64,000 nucleotides of DNA from Tubiluchus corallicola. Lineage: Eukaryota; Priapulida; Priapulimorpha; Priapulimorphida; Tubiluchidae. Position 1 is the first letter of the stretch, and each line of letters starts with the position of its first letter. The stretch covers positions 198,501 through 262,500 of the forward strand of contig JAQGDQ010000008.1 of the NCBI GenBank assembly GCA_030141605.1, given 5' to 3'. This document shows positions 1 through 15,100 of the stretch, one piece after another. Made by a program: the position numbers and the translations under genes. The notes below the pieces were generated by a model, which was not told where the DNA came from, did not search any database, and saw only the letters and a list, made by a program, of their open reading frames with translations.

Positions 1-149
1 CATCAAATAAAACACATGAAAACTACACAGTCATCAGTTGGTTTTGCACTTTGGTAACAGGAAGTATCCCAGTTACCTTAAATCTTTGCATCAGGTTTGA
101 AAACAATCACTGTAAATCGATGTTAAAATGGAGTCAATTGCAAGCATGA

Positions 150-3100
150 TTAGAATTTTGACACGCTGCCTTTCGATCTGGGATCAGCAGTACCGGATAT
201 TTCATCATCGAGCTTGGTCAGTGCATAGACAACACTGGCCGGATTATTTAATTTCAAGATATTGTGGCCTTTCGTTTGCAGACCATCCACGACATCTTGG
301 GGAACTTTGTCTAAAAAACAAATGCAAGAAATAAGAACAGCTTTAAACCAAAAATTTAAAGAATGTTTTTCATAACCACAAATTCCATATAAAAACTTGA
401 AAAGCATTAATATTTGCTATATTTAGCAGTCGTTGTTTGAAAGATTTGAACCTGCTATTTGTGACAAAATTCACAAAAACAAAAATTGGGATTTTCGTAA
501 CAAAAATACTTGCTTTCTTTACATATCTAGTAAACTTTTAAGTGCACAATGCAACGATTCTCCGATTATACCACAGAATTCTTGGTGTGAACCTCTCTTC
601 ATAATGCAGATTTCTTAAAGCGGTTTGGTTATTTGAGAATACATTCAAATGCTGTAAAAGGTTTATTACAGAAAACGAACCACAAATTGATCGAATCAGT
701 ACATCATACCTTCAATAAACACTTTGTTGCCAGGTAACTGTGGATACAGCCGTGGATAAGCCACTGCATCTGACATTGACAAATTGCCATTCATTACTCC
801 CAACAGGACCTGAAAAGTTCACACTGTGACTTCAATTTTGCTTATGAAATGTCATAACATTGAATAAACAAAATTAAAAAGCATTTCACAATGAACAGAA
901 GAGATTTTAATTTACATATTTTCGTGCTGAATTCGGGACTTCAGAAAGAGTAAGTTGAAACTCGAGTTCACAGACTAGTTAAACCCACGTATTTTCAGTG
1001 ATAATGAACTAGGGCAAAAGGATTATTAACCAATGGATATGTAAAAGGGAAATGTTTGCTGCAGACCCGTTTCATTCGAGGGACTAATAAAAAATTGATA
1101 ATAGGACAAGGGATTTGAGGCTTTTCTAATAACACGGGTAACTCATTCTGTTTGTTGATCAGGCCTTGGTTTATACAAAGCAATTAATTGGCAGTAATCA
1201 AATATGCTCATACCTGTACAATACTGCTGATTGAATTGACGCCTTCTGCAGAACCGAGGGCACCCCTCAATTGGCACGGACGTCCAATTTGCTTAAAGAT
1301 CACAGGCGTAGCATCGGACATTGGTCTTTTACCAGATTCTCGCTGATTATACTGCAATAAGAATTTTTTTCATAAGCATGCTGTCATAAATAATATACCA
1401 AGTGCAACATTTTAGGCAAAATCTGAAGCACTTCAAGCAAAGTGCAATCCTAAAATTGTCTGTATTAAAAAGTGCAAGGAAAAACGTGACTCCCAACTTC
1501 ATCAGGAGGGCTTTAGTCGACATTTCCCTTAACATAAAAAAGACGTTTGTGTAGCACTATTTGAGAGTCTTAGAGTTCTATGGGAAAAAAAGAACTGTGT
1601 TACAAGCCACCATGTACTGCTCTTAAAAAACGCCTCCACTAAGGTGAATGGGGGCAGTTCAGTTCTAAATTTCGTTTTAAAAATTAGCTAAAAAACTACA
1701 GGATTCATTGTTAAGTTATCAGTTATTTTCTGTTTAGCAGACAACTAGCAGGCTGTTGATCAAAACACGCACCATTACCATCTGCTACCAGCAAAACTAC
1801 GTGGAATGTTTTCAATTTCTGATTTTAATAATGAGTTCACGTTATCCTGAATATAAATGAAAAATGTTTAAAAACCTCATTACTGTTGAATGACAAATCC
1901 TGAATATCTAACATTCAACTAGCTATATAAGAAAAACATCACAGACAAGACCACCAATTACATTTTGTTAGGGTATCAGGACCAACAGACATCTACAAAG
2001 CATATTAACAAAATGAATCACTTTTGGGGAGAATATAACATGAGTAATGTATCCCTTTTCCTGCAATTTTCCATGACGATTCCTAACAAGAAAACCTACA
2101 AGATTATGAAATCTTTGAAAGCTGTTTTGATTTTGTGACTGCCAAAAAAACATAACACTAACAAAGTGGTTTCTTATCAATACCTTTACCATCAACAAAT
2201 ATGAACATTGCACGGCATGAGTATAATTAAACACCATGTTATAGGTCACATAAACATCTTATTATAACATACACTCATTATTTGATCTTTGACCGCACTA
2301 TTAAAATATATTGCACCTTAACTTTCCAAACTATTTGTTCAGTGCGAACCCATGCTACTGAAATTCTAATCATGTGGTTTACACGTAAACAATGCATGTA
2401 CAGTGTGGCAAAAGTTCAGAATATACAGGAAGAGAGATGAAACAGGAAAGAATGTGTTTTAAAAACCTTTGGCTAGAGGGTTCGTCAGCATTTCAGAGAA
2501 TTCAAGTTCTTTAAATACAAGTAGCATGAGAAAAGAGGTGCACTGCAGTTTAACAAATTGTAAAAGGAAGCAAAAACGAAAAAATAATACTTTCATTGGC
2601 AAATAATGGCAATTTAGACTTGTTAACAGCTAGTATTGTAAAATGAATAGTGCTGTAAAGTACAAACTGCTGCTACAAGCTAAATGGCTTATTTGAGCAA
2701 ATTTTAAAGATATGTGATATGACAAATAGCTAGCCACAATGACTCGCCGTAAAATAATGAAACTTTTCTACATTGATTACGTGCTCATGGCAGTGCTGTT
2801 CTTCCTAGTTTATTTACTTGGTGATACAATGAGAAAAGAACATATCATTCCACAGCACCAGATGAGACACACGCATCTGGATGAAGTCCAACCAGAATTT
2901 CAACTGACACATGCTACATGGAGAAACTCTCATTCAAAAACAAGTGATTGTGATTGTCTTGCTACAACTGGCTATGATTCTTATGGTGAGAAACGAGACA
3001 CCTGGCAACAGGTAGCTAACAAAGATGTTGTTGTATTCTCTGCATATCATGAAAAGAGAAATGGCAGATTTCCAGTAATTCGCATAATAGGGGTAGTGCC

Positions 3101-6100
3101 ATTTCGAAAAAAATCGGTAAATTTGTACTGTCACCTGATCAACAAAGAAGACACTGTAATACATGTAAGTAAAGTGAAGGTGGTTGTGATTGGAGAGCAT
3201 AAATACAGAAAATATTCAGCAGCATTTCTTCTGTGCAAAACGCCTGCAGATTTAGCGGTTAAATCTATCGGATTGTCGCCGAATCAGTACGACCCACACA
3301 TGGTAATACTAAATGTTCACAGCACAGCAAGTATTAACCAAACAGAGAATAAGATGGCTGTGTGTATATCGCCTTTCCACCAATACAACAACAGCCTCAA
3401 TGTGATAGAAATTGTAGAGATTAGTCAGATTCTAGGTGGTAGTATCATAAACATCTACAATAATTCCTGTTCAGAAGATGTAAGCAAAGTGCTTCAGTTT
3501 TACCAAAACGATGGGATCGTGCGCGTCATCAACTGGCCACTAGCAACAACTTTAAGTACACAAGGTATAAGAAATAAATATGGCAGGGTGTTTGACATTC
3601 ACTATGGTGGTCAATTAGCTGCCCTGCAGGACTGTGTGTATCGGAACATGGCTCAGCACGAGTACGCCGTCTTCACTGACATGGATGAAGTGCTGTTTCC
3701 ACACATGCATGGAAATTGGTCAGCCATGATAGCCAATCTGCATTCACAGCACGAGAAAGGTGGAAGTTTCATTTTTCAAAATGTTTTCTTCAAAATGAAA
3801 AACACCACTAACAACTCCGCCGCAAAAACAAGTGACATAGATGTATTCAATATCACTGTTCTAACAAACTTGCATAGGCACAGATACTTCTATCCACATC
3901 AGAGGCGCTCAAAACTGATCGTAAAAATACGAGCTGTGGAAGAAATGGGCATTCACTATGTGTTAAGCCTCATGCCTGGATACCACGAAGTTAACGTATC
4001 CAGCGAAGTGGGATTGTTACATCACTACAATGAAAAGCACAGTGACAACATTCTTAATTCAGTATATGATGATACGGCATGTAAATATGAAAAAACACTC
4101 AGACATGCAGTGCATTCAACATTGAGTAAAATAAAACAAACAACACCATAAACTTGACGCTCGTTTACATTCATTCTCTGCATGTTTATACCGTTGAATT
4201 AAGTAAACAACAGGTAACTTGAGGTCACAGAACATTTGAGTTTATGTTCCAAATGGTGACAAATTGTCATTTTTTAACTAATTTAAATTGCATTTATTCT
4301 CTAATATAATATCAATTAAACGTTGGATAAAATATGAATCTCCCGGTACCATTGAATACGCGATATTATATTATATTAGTCCAACTAAGACAATGTGAGA
4401 CTAATAGTAGTTACATTAAAATTTAGAAACATGCAGCATGGTAATTTATATGTAATAGTTACATGTACACATAACAAAATATCTAGCTGCACACTGATAC
4501 TACAATTAACATTATTGCCATTAAAAAATGTTTAAAAAATTGATTGCACACTCTAACTGAGCAGCTGCCAATAGAAGCACACACATTATTTGTGGACACA
4601 TAATACACAAAACTCACACTGATCAGGTGAATTCTCGTCGTTACACGACACGCATATGCAATTTTGTGTAGAGGTCTGCAACTACCTGCCCATACCAACG
4701 CAGAGATTGTGGGTTAAAAGCTGAGCTCTCATCCACAGAATATAATTACTTTCATCCATACGAGATTAGTAATTCCAAAAAACTTGTTCCATTAATGTCT
4801 AAATACATTATTTTCCTACCAATCTTTCAGTGATGAAGATCTAATTCCGTGGTTAAGCCAAACATATATTTACTGCCAGCCATTTCCAAACACATTGTTC
4901 AATAAATACAATAAAAAGAAAATCGAAAAAATAAATACTATTACCGATTACACTCTTTCAATATCTTTTTCTATGATATGCTTTGATAATTTTGTACTTT
5001 GTAACCCAACATACAGTATGCTGTTGCAGCAGGACTGGAATCCAGATATTATCAAACAGAGCTAATTAAGATGACATGTATTTGATGAACCAGCTGAGGT
5101 GTCTTAATCACACCCATTCCGATGAATGTACATCCCCCCCACCGAGAAAATTAGCAGCAAAAGTACAGAGCTGAAGCTACCCAAAAAAGCCATTTTCAAA
5201 AAATGGATAACCTTATTGAACTTATACACACGCACATTCAACCAGCAAAGACAGCCACAATATCAGCATGTCTGTCAGGAATCTTTTCTTAACAACTTCT
5301 AATCTTAAAGCTCTCACATTTCAAAAGACTTTTCCAAAGCTGTTGAAGACCCATCTGTATAATGAATGGAGCTCATGGTGCCACCACATAATCTCAAGTG
5401 ACACCTGTCAAGCGACAAGTGACACCACAATAAAGTACATTTGAAAATGTTAACTGATAAGGAGTGTTAGCAAAAAAACCTTCTTAATTAACAATGTCAA
5501 AATAAAAAAAATCTTTAGAGCTTATATACATGTATGAAAGAGCTCACCAGTCTGGTAATAAAGGGAAGTACTGGTACTTCTACTACTAATGGTGCTACCT
5601 AGGAATTTTCTTACCGGATATGGTGAAGAATCAGTGAAATCTTTCAGAGCATCATTTAGTAAAATCCCAGAATCGGTCATTACTCTCGATCCAAATTCTG
5701 AACCAAGAGTACTAAAAAAGCAATAAAAAAATTCATTTATATTAACGTAAGAAATGCAAAAGCTAAGTTTGCGTTTAAAAAAATGAGTCATTATAGACTA
5801 CTGAAATTGTACCCAAAAATGTGACTGTGTCGACGTCCAAAAGTTTCCACATTTCTTTTGCTATAAACTTACACATCTAAGCTCTAACAATGTAAGTGCT
5901 ATAAGCAGTTTTAATATGAGTTAGAACAAAAGAGATGCAAAATCAACTATAAACAGCCAACCTACACTATGGGATTACACACCAAGAAGTTAAGGCACAA
6001 AATCGAAAATGAAATTACTGACCTTGTGACAGAAACCATCAGGTCATTTTTGTCGATAATAGACACGTGCGTACCGCCTCTGTCAAATGAACTGTACTCG

Positions 6101-9100
6101 CTAAGCTTATCGGAATCCACAGATGCATTGTCATCGTCAATTTTGTTTCTCCAATTTTCTGCCTCCGTTTTGCTATAAAAACATCGGCTTTTGCTCTTAA
6201 ACTAGTTAAAATTTAACATTAAACATATTGTAACGTCTGTTTTAGCACTTATTTCAACCATTTTAGCACCATATGAGTAAACAGTGCTAGCGATAGTATA
6301 GCACACATAACATTGTGGCACAACCAGCAAAGAGTTTTTTATGCAAAATAATTAGTTTTCCTGCACCTATTAATATATCACCAAAACAGGAGGAATATCA
6401 TCCATTTTGTTCTCCCTAATATTACACACTGAAAATAACATATTGTGTACCAAGAAAGGCAATACATACATACAGACTGTACATGATAAATGCAAATTAC
6501 ATGTAACTTAATACAGATCGAGTTTTTCCACATAACCAGCACACATACCACAAACAATTTTCAACAGTACACAATCTATAAATTGTTACCCCACTGTTAC
6601 AACCCTGATAATGGCCTCTGACCTTGAATGAAGTGAGATGGAACTCGTCTGACAAGATCAACTATTTCCACATCCATTTTCATGTGCATCTATTTCAAGA
6701 GCATCTAACACTACAGAGACCTAATTTTTTGTTGAGTACTTCGGAGGTGGCTGTTTATGAGTCATATGTTGGATTCATTAATTGATAATATCAAAATCAT
6801 TATTGTTATTATTATTGCTATTATTATTATTGTTATTATTATTGACTCAATATTTTTTCGCAATACTTAGATAAAATTATGCTAACATTAAGGATGTGAA
6901 ACAAGAATTGGAGTTTGAAGTTGGAGTTGCAAAATGAGCCATTTTTTCTGACTGCAGCATAAAACAATGCATTTTTAAGACAATGTAGTATTACTACAGG
7001 CAAAAACTGAAATTTTTTTCCTTCAAATAATGAAAAGTCACAACTCCTGCCTAAACCTCCTAAATACCGAGGAAAAAAGTTAAGGCCCCATTGCTTTTTA
7101 CAGTAGTGCTTGGTTAAATTAATTTTTTAGGTAGTATTGTATTTTCAAATAATTAATTATTAAGCAATTGTCTAGATTTGGGTCACAAAAAAGGAAATAC
7201 TTTATAAACTTCACTTTTATTTTTTACTGTAATAATACTAATAATCATACTATGCCAAATACTGAATGAAGTAAAGAAAAGACAAGCATCACTGACCTGA
7301 ATGAAGCAATAATTATGAAAAAAGTAATTCACAGATATTTCACAAATAAAGTAGCTTAAAAAATTCTTTCAAAGAATTAATAGATTATTAGGTTATTATG
7401 TGTACCAGTCACCAAACTGCCATTACTTGACACACCGCAGCTAAGCCCACAATACTGATGCTAAATTTTTTATAGTGATGCTGGCTGCCTATTGTATTTT
7501 CTGGAAATTTTTAAGAAACATCCCAACAACAGGAAAAGTTGCAAAAAAGGATTAACTTCTGAATATTCTAAAAAGTTCCACGTATATGCTTTGCAGTTTA
7601 TTCTTTCTACAAATTTCAACATATTCTTGTTCGGCAAAGTATTCCCATTATGATGTCAGTTAAAACAGTAGTGGTGAAAAAGCCGGTTTCGTATAATTGG
7701 CCTGGCATTATCAATTGGTGTTTCAAAAAACTAAAAATATATTTCTTTCCAAAAAATTAGTCTCCGATTAAAGAAATGTATCAGGTAATTGGATAAAGGC
7801 ATTTGGAAATTTACCCTTTCAAAGCTGCTAATTACATTCCAAGTACAAAAGCATGTCAATGAGCGATGCTGGAGCATCTTAATTGCATGTTACTGTCTGT
7901 TATCAAGTCCCTACTAACTGACTCAAATTTATTGAGCTGCAACAATGTCAAAACCTGCTTACTGTTCAAGACAAGCAATGCATTCTATAAAAATTTCTTG
8001 TGTTTGACCATGGTACTTAGAAGGTTAAACAAAACACTAAATAGTACTTTAAGTTACCCCAGGAGGTGCACACTTAATGCCACCATTTGTCTTAAGAAAT
8101 TTGTTTCAACAATAGCAAGAGGATTTTCAACTATTCTAAAAGCTTGTTCCACTAAGTTGTCAGACAATTTGATCAAAAAAGTCTTCAGGCTTTCATGTTT
8201 CCGCTACAAATAAATGCAGAACTATCATTTTATATAAGATGAGCTTTACACAGCAGATAAATGATCATACTAAAATAACGAGCGTCTCTCATTGAAAAAG
8301 GCTTTTCTGCATATCCCATGCACTCCCTAATGTTGGGAATCGGTCTCCTTTCTATTGCCGATCAGTGACTTTCAAACAACTATCGATCCTAATATTTGTA
8401 GTGTTGCATCAGTATAAACACAACATTAAACTTTTGACTGTTGTTTACCTTTTATGTTTAAATTCCAGGCTGTTTCAGTTGTCACCTGCATATAATTGCC
8501 TTTTAAGCATTAATAAAATTTTAATAAACGATGCCTTTAGATTCACTATGAACACTAGACAAAAATTGCAAAAGCTTTTTTCACTATCTTGTGCACCAAT
8601 GAGAGAAATCAGTCAGAATGTCAACCAAGTGGCAAGCGCCGTGCACAGATATCCAATATGATGCCTTGCTGTAAGCTGCTATCACTGTTTTGGCTTTGTT
8701 GGCAGTTTCTTTTGTTAAGTTTCTGTTCTATTCTTTTTATAAGTTTTCACACATATTTGTTGAAAGATATTGCTAACAACATTTGTTCTTAATTGCTGCT
8801 GCAATTAAACAGCAGAAAGGTGTGTCAAAGTGAGCAAAATCTTACACTTATTGTATTAAGCAAGCATCAATTACGTTAATTTATGATCAAGCACTTTTTC
8901 CAACATGGTGGACAACTCTACTGTTGTGAGACAAAATTTGGTAAATCGATACAACACTAACCCTCCCAACAATCAGAATGTCCAATTGGTTTTTGGTCTT
9001 CAAAATCCTAAAGACATCAAAATACTTACGAAATCAGTTTTTCAGACAGGTTTTTAAAATCATTCACAAAATCTGGATCGCCAATGAAATGTCGCTGGCT

Positions 9101-12100
9101 AAATGCTAGTTTTAATGCCTGTAAAATAACAAATAAAAATCAGCCTTAATGTCAAAACCACAAAAATAATTTCGCATTACATTTGAAAATAAACCAGAAA
9201 ATATAGACACTTAAAAAACTAAATGATTTTCCGTGTTACCCATTGTGATATCAGTGGTATGGTACCTAAAAACAATTTTTTTGTTCACAAGATAGTTTTC
9301 ACAATTTTACAATTGATGCACAACAAAAATTATAAAAAAGAAATTAAAAAAATGGCAACCAAAGAAAAACACCCTCACAAATAAAACTTCCTAAGTCAGT
9401 ATCAGAAGTCGTAGGCAGAGAATTGACAGGCAACACGAGCAAAGCTCACCTCAACAATGCGATGGTACGTAAGGTTATTACGTAGATTGCCACCATGAAT
9501 CTTGTAACCTTCCAAAATATTCATTGTTGCAAGGAGCAATACCCCAGCCGAGGGGGCATCGGAGGTGATAATTTCATTGTTACCTAAATACACTTAATCA
9601 TCAGGCACAGCTCCAACTGAAGTTCTAAGCAAGCATGTCATATTCAAGCAAAAGTGCATTTATGAAAAATGATACAGCACTCACATTTTCTAAAATGGTA
9701 AAATATGCCCTGCACGAACATTTTGTCATATAACTTTGCAAAATAAGAAATAAAAATCATAATACTTTCATTCGAGTGTTATTTTTGACACATTTTATTA
9801 ATTTTAATGACATTTTTAGTTAAACTTGGTTTTCAAACTAGCAGACTTCATTCAAACCCTGAAAGTGTACTCGAGGATGATTATAAGAGTGTTTCATCTT
9901 TTTAAGTTTTTTTATAAATGTAATACGGTAATCGGCAACCCAATATGCAGTAGTCAGTGAGTGCCCTTACTTATCAGCTGTGACAAGAGCCAGAACATAT
10001 ATCTCAGCACTAAAGACCAGCCATTAATCAAGATTAGTCACTGATCTAGCAGAGGATTCTTAGCTTTGTTCAGACGTATACACATCCTGAGCTGTGAAAT
10101 CTCAAAAACGTTTGCATGATAATAAAATATAGCTAACAGGGCAAAATGCCACTACATGAAACCCAACTCAACTAGAACAACTCTTTCTGCAGTAATTCAA
10201 CATTTTTTCCTTTTGCTGTAAAACTATAGCATCACTTGTTTCGCAAAATATTTGAAAAATGATTTACCGGTATATGTCACTTTAACAGCATCCCTCTGAA
10301 CCGCATGATACTTTATCAGATCCATTGGCATCATCAATCCACCAGCATTATTAACCTGAATAATAATTAAAACCTGTTTCTCACAGTTATACTGCAAGTT
10401 CACTTAGCAAAAAGGATAAAATTGGCAGACCACAGTTATCACTTCAATATATCACTTAAAGTAGAAGTGACCCCTAAGACCTAGTATATCGACAGTACAC
10501 TATACATTACTTTCATCAAATTTAAAAATTAAAGTGAATGCAACCAGATTGCAGTCAGGCAAGCAACATTAAGAAAAATAATAATCTGCTACCCTATTTT
10601 CTTCAACAAAATTCATTAATATTCCTACTTACAGACTAAAAAAACAAAAATTATCATTTCAATATATCACTTAAAGTAAAAGTGACCCTTAAGACCTACT
10701 ATATCGACAGTACACTACACAATATTTTCGTCAAATTTAAAAATTAAAGCAAATGCAACCAGATTGCAGTCAAGCAAAAGTAATAATCTGCTACCCTATT
10801 TTCTTCAACAAAAATCGTTAATATTCCCACTTACAGACTAAAAAAACAAAAGTTCTAATCTAATTCAAAAGTAAGCCACCTTTAAGAGAATTTTATGCTC
10901 TCAAAACGGTGTGTGGTTTCCTAAAAAGAGCTAGCAATGCGATTAATCATGTTCACTTAAAAAGTCTAGGTCTCACTTGAATTTTGTTTTCAGTTCACAG
11001 CTTGCCATAAATGTTTGTACGAACAGTAAAAACTTACAGAAGTTAGAATGCCCTTCGACAAATACCCATCATAAAAGGCAGCAGCACCATAGTTTGCAAT
11101 AATTCTCAATGCTGCTGCGAGGTCGGGTCTAAATACAATTGTGCCAGGTTTTTTCCAAGAGTTCTTGTCATAGTAGAACAACGAGAGGTTACCTAGTTCC
11201 GTACTTGTGAATTTGCTCAGTGCCTTTCCTGCAATGAAAGATGCAGATGCAGTGAGCTCATACATTTATGTGCTGATATCAAGCTTTGAAAATTATGCCT
11301 AAAAAGATGCTAAGAGTAGAAGACTTGGAAGAACATTATATGCTACAAGCTCCACTCTTTGGAATCTAGACTACTAGAAATATGATAACAGACGATGCAT
11401 ACATTGTTTGCTTTTTTAGGCAAACTGAAAATGCCTTTATATAATAACATCTGTTATGTAACATATGATCATTATATATTGCATATTATATAATTATCTA
11501 ATATATATACATATTAGATAATAAGTTATATAACAACTTGAGATGTATCAACAATTATTACTAAACCATTTTGCTATTTACTCAGAAACTTCAAAAAGCT
11601 ATGAGTAGGCCAGCGAGTAGTTGTAAGCACAAAATGTGTTTTTGCAGTACTCTGAGGTTTAGTCATGCGGAAAATTTTTCATTAACTTTTTCTGGGTAAT
11701 TGATCAGTGAAACAAGCTGTGTCCGTAAAAGTATGGAGAAAAAGGTGCAAAATGAGCTGATTATATACCGTGTACATGACTAAATGTGCTATTAAAACAA
11801 CAGTTGAAAAGTTTTATACTGAAGACGAAATTACTGAGACCAAAACTGTGCTATGAGAAACAATTGATAAAGCACCAGTAAGCATATTCAAAGCAGGAGA
11901 AATTCCAACCTCAAATCAGCTAATAGAGCTAATACAGATAATATTCTGACTGCATTGCATAAGCCTGGTGACGAAATGCTATACCAACATTCTGCTATAA
12001 ATTTTGAAAGGACTCCAAAATTTCCACGTTTAGAACCCGATGTGCTAGGCAAACTCAATAAAACTGAAGCAGCATTACCTGAATGTGTCAAAAATACAAG

Positions 12101-15100
12101 TAATAACTTTGAAACTTTTGAAAACTATAGAGCAAGTACAACACCTTCGTATGTGCAAAAATGAACATATTTATAAATATGAATGTCAAATTTGATGTAC
12201 AACGCCGAAATGTCAAAGAACTGTAGTCAAAACATACAATGTGTCAGACTTCTCGCCACTGCCTGAAAAGATGCAAATTAAGCCTTCAAAGAATGCAACA
12301 GGAAATGGTAAATCTGCAAATTGAAATAGTAGCACTGTGTGCCTTATGAGGGCCGAACTAACATAATTATATAAATACTTTTGCTCTCAGAAATGAAAAT
12401 GACATACTTATGATATCTTTAAACAAGATAAAAGAAACAAGAAATGATCAAACGCAGCAAAAAAGAAGGCTCTGCACGTTTAGAAAGTGACTATATCATT
12501 AAGGGATCCCTGTTACTATTTTGACACTTGACTTTCTTAATAAATAAAAGGATTGATTATTGCCATAACATGTGCATTCTTTGCAAAAGTTGAAAAATTC
12601 AAACTGCAAAAAATCCATACATTAGCTAAAACATCAAGTCTAATTACAGAGGGATTGCTTTAACCGTTTGTCTAGTTCAACTGGCAGACTATGTTATCAT
12701 GAATAAATTTTGTCATCAATTAACAACTTCGGATCTGCTTACAAAAAGCAATATTCTCCCAGGTTGAACCACCTACTTCAAAAAGACCTATAAAATTACA
12801 TCTAAATAAAGGCAATCCAGAGCACAACTACTTTTTAGACTTGCCAAATTGGAACATTAATGCGAATTACCATACTCAGTATTAGTTCTTCTATTAGATT
12901 CATACCTAAATTCACGCTACAGGTATTGTGTTTGTAATTAAGATTATTAACGAAGTGATGCCTTGAATGTTGATTACTAAATTATTAACACGAGTAATTA
13001 CAATGTAATTATTATTTAGTTCACTAGAAATCTTAAACTTCATTGCAGAAAGCTCATTTGAAATTATAGATAAAATAACAATAATATAAGAGGAATAACA
13101 TGTTAATTTAAAAACACTTGGATTTTTTTATTCCCCGGATAATATTATTGTTCAGCGGTCATTGTAATTTTGGCAATCAACAAGGCACTTGGAACTTGTG
13201 GACTAATAAAATTAACCTAAACACTCTGACATGACAGTGATAGAGCAGAGACAACTAATTGTCTTAAGCAAGACTAAATCACTCATACGCACAAAGCGTG
13301 TGCTCAGCACGGCATGTGAATCCATGGTGCAGGCCATTAGTAAACCAAATAGTCAGAAATTAACAGAAATTTCCACTGTAACAGGTAAATTAGAACGTTT
13401 ATAACATTGACTGACAGTAATATCTACTTGACATGGAAGTGAAAACGTGACTCTTCAACAACTTAACATCACAAAAAATACTAAAAAACACACACTTCTA
13501 AAGTTCTTAAGCTATGTGTCCAAGAATTCCAAACAGATCCATGAGAATATACATGTTTTCATACAAAAAAACTTCCATTCAAAGGACAATGCACAAAATC
13601 AACAAATTCGCACTTTCTGTCCACTGCTTCTGCACATAGTGATCCATATTTGTCTGTTTATACAAGCAGAAAAACAGCTTTTTGGTTTTGACGGAATGTT
13701 TAAGTACATTACATACAAACCGTCCATGTGTTTTGTCTGGTGAATATTATTTTTCATTGCCAACTGGTTTTTGCTGCAATTATTAATCAAATTCAGTACT
13801 ACTCAAGAAACACTTTTTCGTAGAGAAAAATGCATCCATAAAAAGTGCATGTTAGTTTGGAGGAGCTAGGATGTATTACAAATTACTATAGATCACGATT
13901 ATATTTTACTATAGAAATAGAGACAGCGTACCTAAACCAGGTGTCACAACAAAACCTGATTCAGCCAACTCAGCAACAGGTGTAACTACCTTTTCCCATG
14001 ACATCCTGCAATGTGTTATAACTCTTTCAGAACACAATTTATTTCAACACACTGTTCACCAATATATAATAACGTATAAAGATTATTATTATTAAACAAA
14101 AATTTGTAAAATACTGACTTTCCAAATTTGACATGCGCCAATTCCAAACCACGCAAGAATCCAGGTACACCCACATAACTGCCACTCTAAAATTTAATAT
14201 TTTATATCAAAAATTAAATTGTAAGCACAGAAAATTTATCACACACGAGCCTTACAGCATTCAATATGCTCACATAAAAGAAAAGCAAATGCTTCCAAAA
14301 ATGAGTTCTTGTGTAGCGAATGATACAAGCATCTTAACATGCATAATATAAATAACAACAAAGAACTTATATTAGCCAAAGTTAAATAAACCATCTCTTT
14401 AGCCATTTTTGTTTCTGTTGTAGAAACACATAGCTTCAGCAACTACAAAATTAATTTCATTTAACGCGTTTTGCTAAAAAGCACTCACATTCTCTGATTT
14501 GACTCTATGTGATGGCGCAACTTCACGAAAATCGATAACACTGTTTTCTTCCGATTTGTGGTCGTGTACCAACATAAATCCACCCCTAAACAAGATGAAA
14601 CAACACACTTTGCGCAAAACTTCCACGAAATATTTTAGATTAAAAGCTTAACAGTAAAATGGCGAACAAAGGAAGATAAGGAGCAAAAGTAAAACAGGCA
14701 CAAGGTCACCCCAGGATGATATTTGGTTCCCATCATTCTAGGTTACAAAAATGATTACAGTACTGTATCTCACAGCAGAATCACAGACTAATGCTATAGA
14801 ATTATAACTGACACAAAACAAACAAGGCTATGAGCAGTAAAATAATCTACGTTAACAAAAACATATATCACTCAAATGAAACAAACAACATCATTACACG
14901 ACACAAAAACAAAACTAACAAACAAAATTACAGTTAATGTGGTTATGTAATATCAGTTGCTGCACAAATGGGTTCATTGCAAGAAAGATTCAGATTGTGG
15001 AATGACAATACACTGCTGATAATAATGCACTTTTCCTACCCTTGAAAAATGCCAGAAGGAAATATTCCTACAACTGACATGAAAAACGAACAATGAAAAA

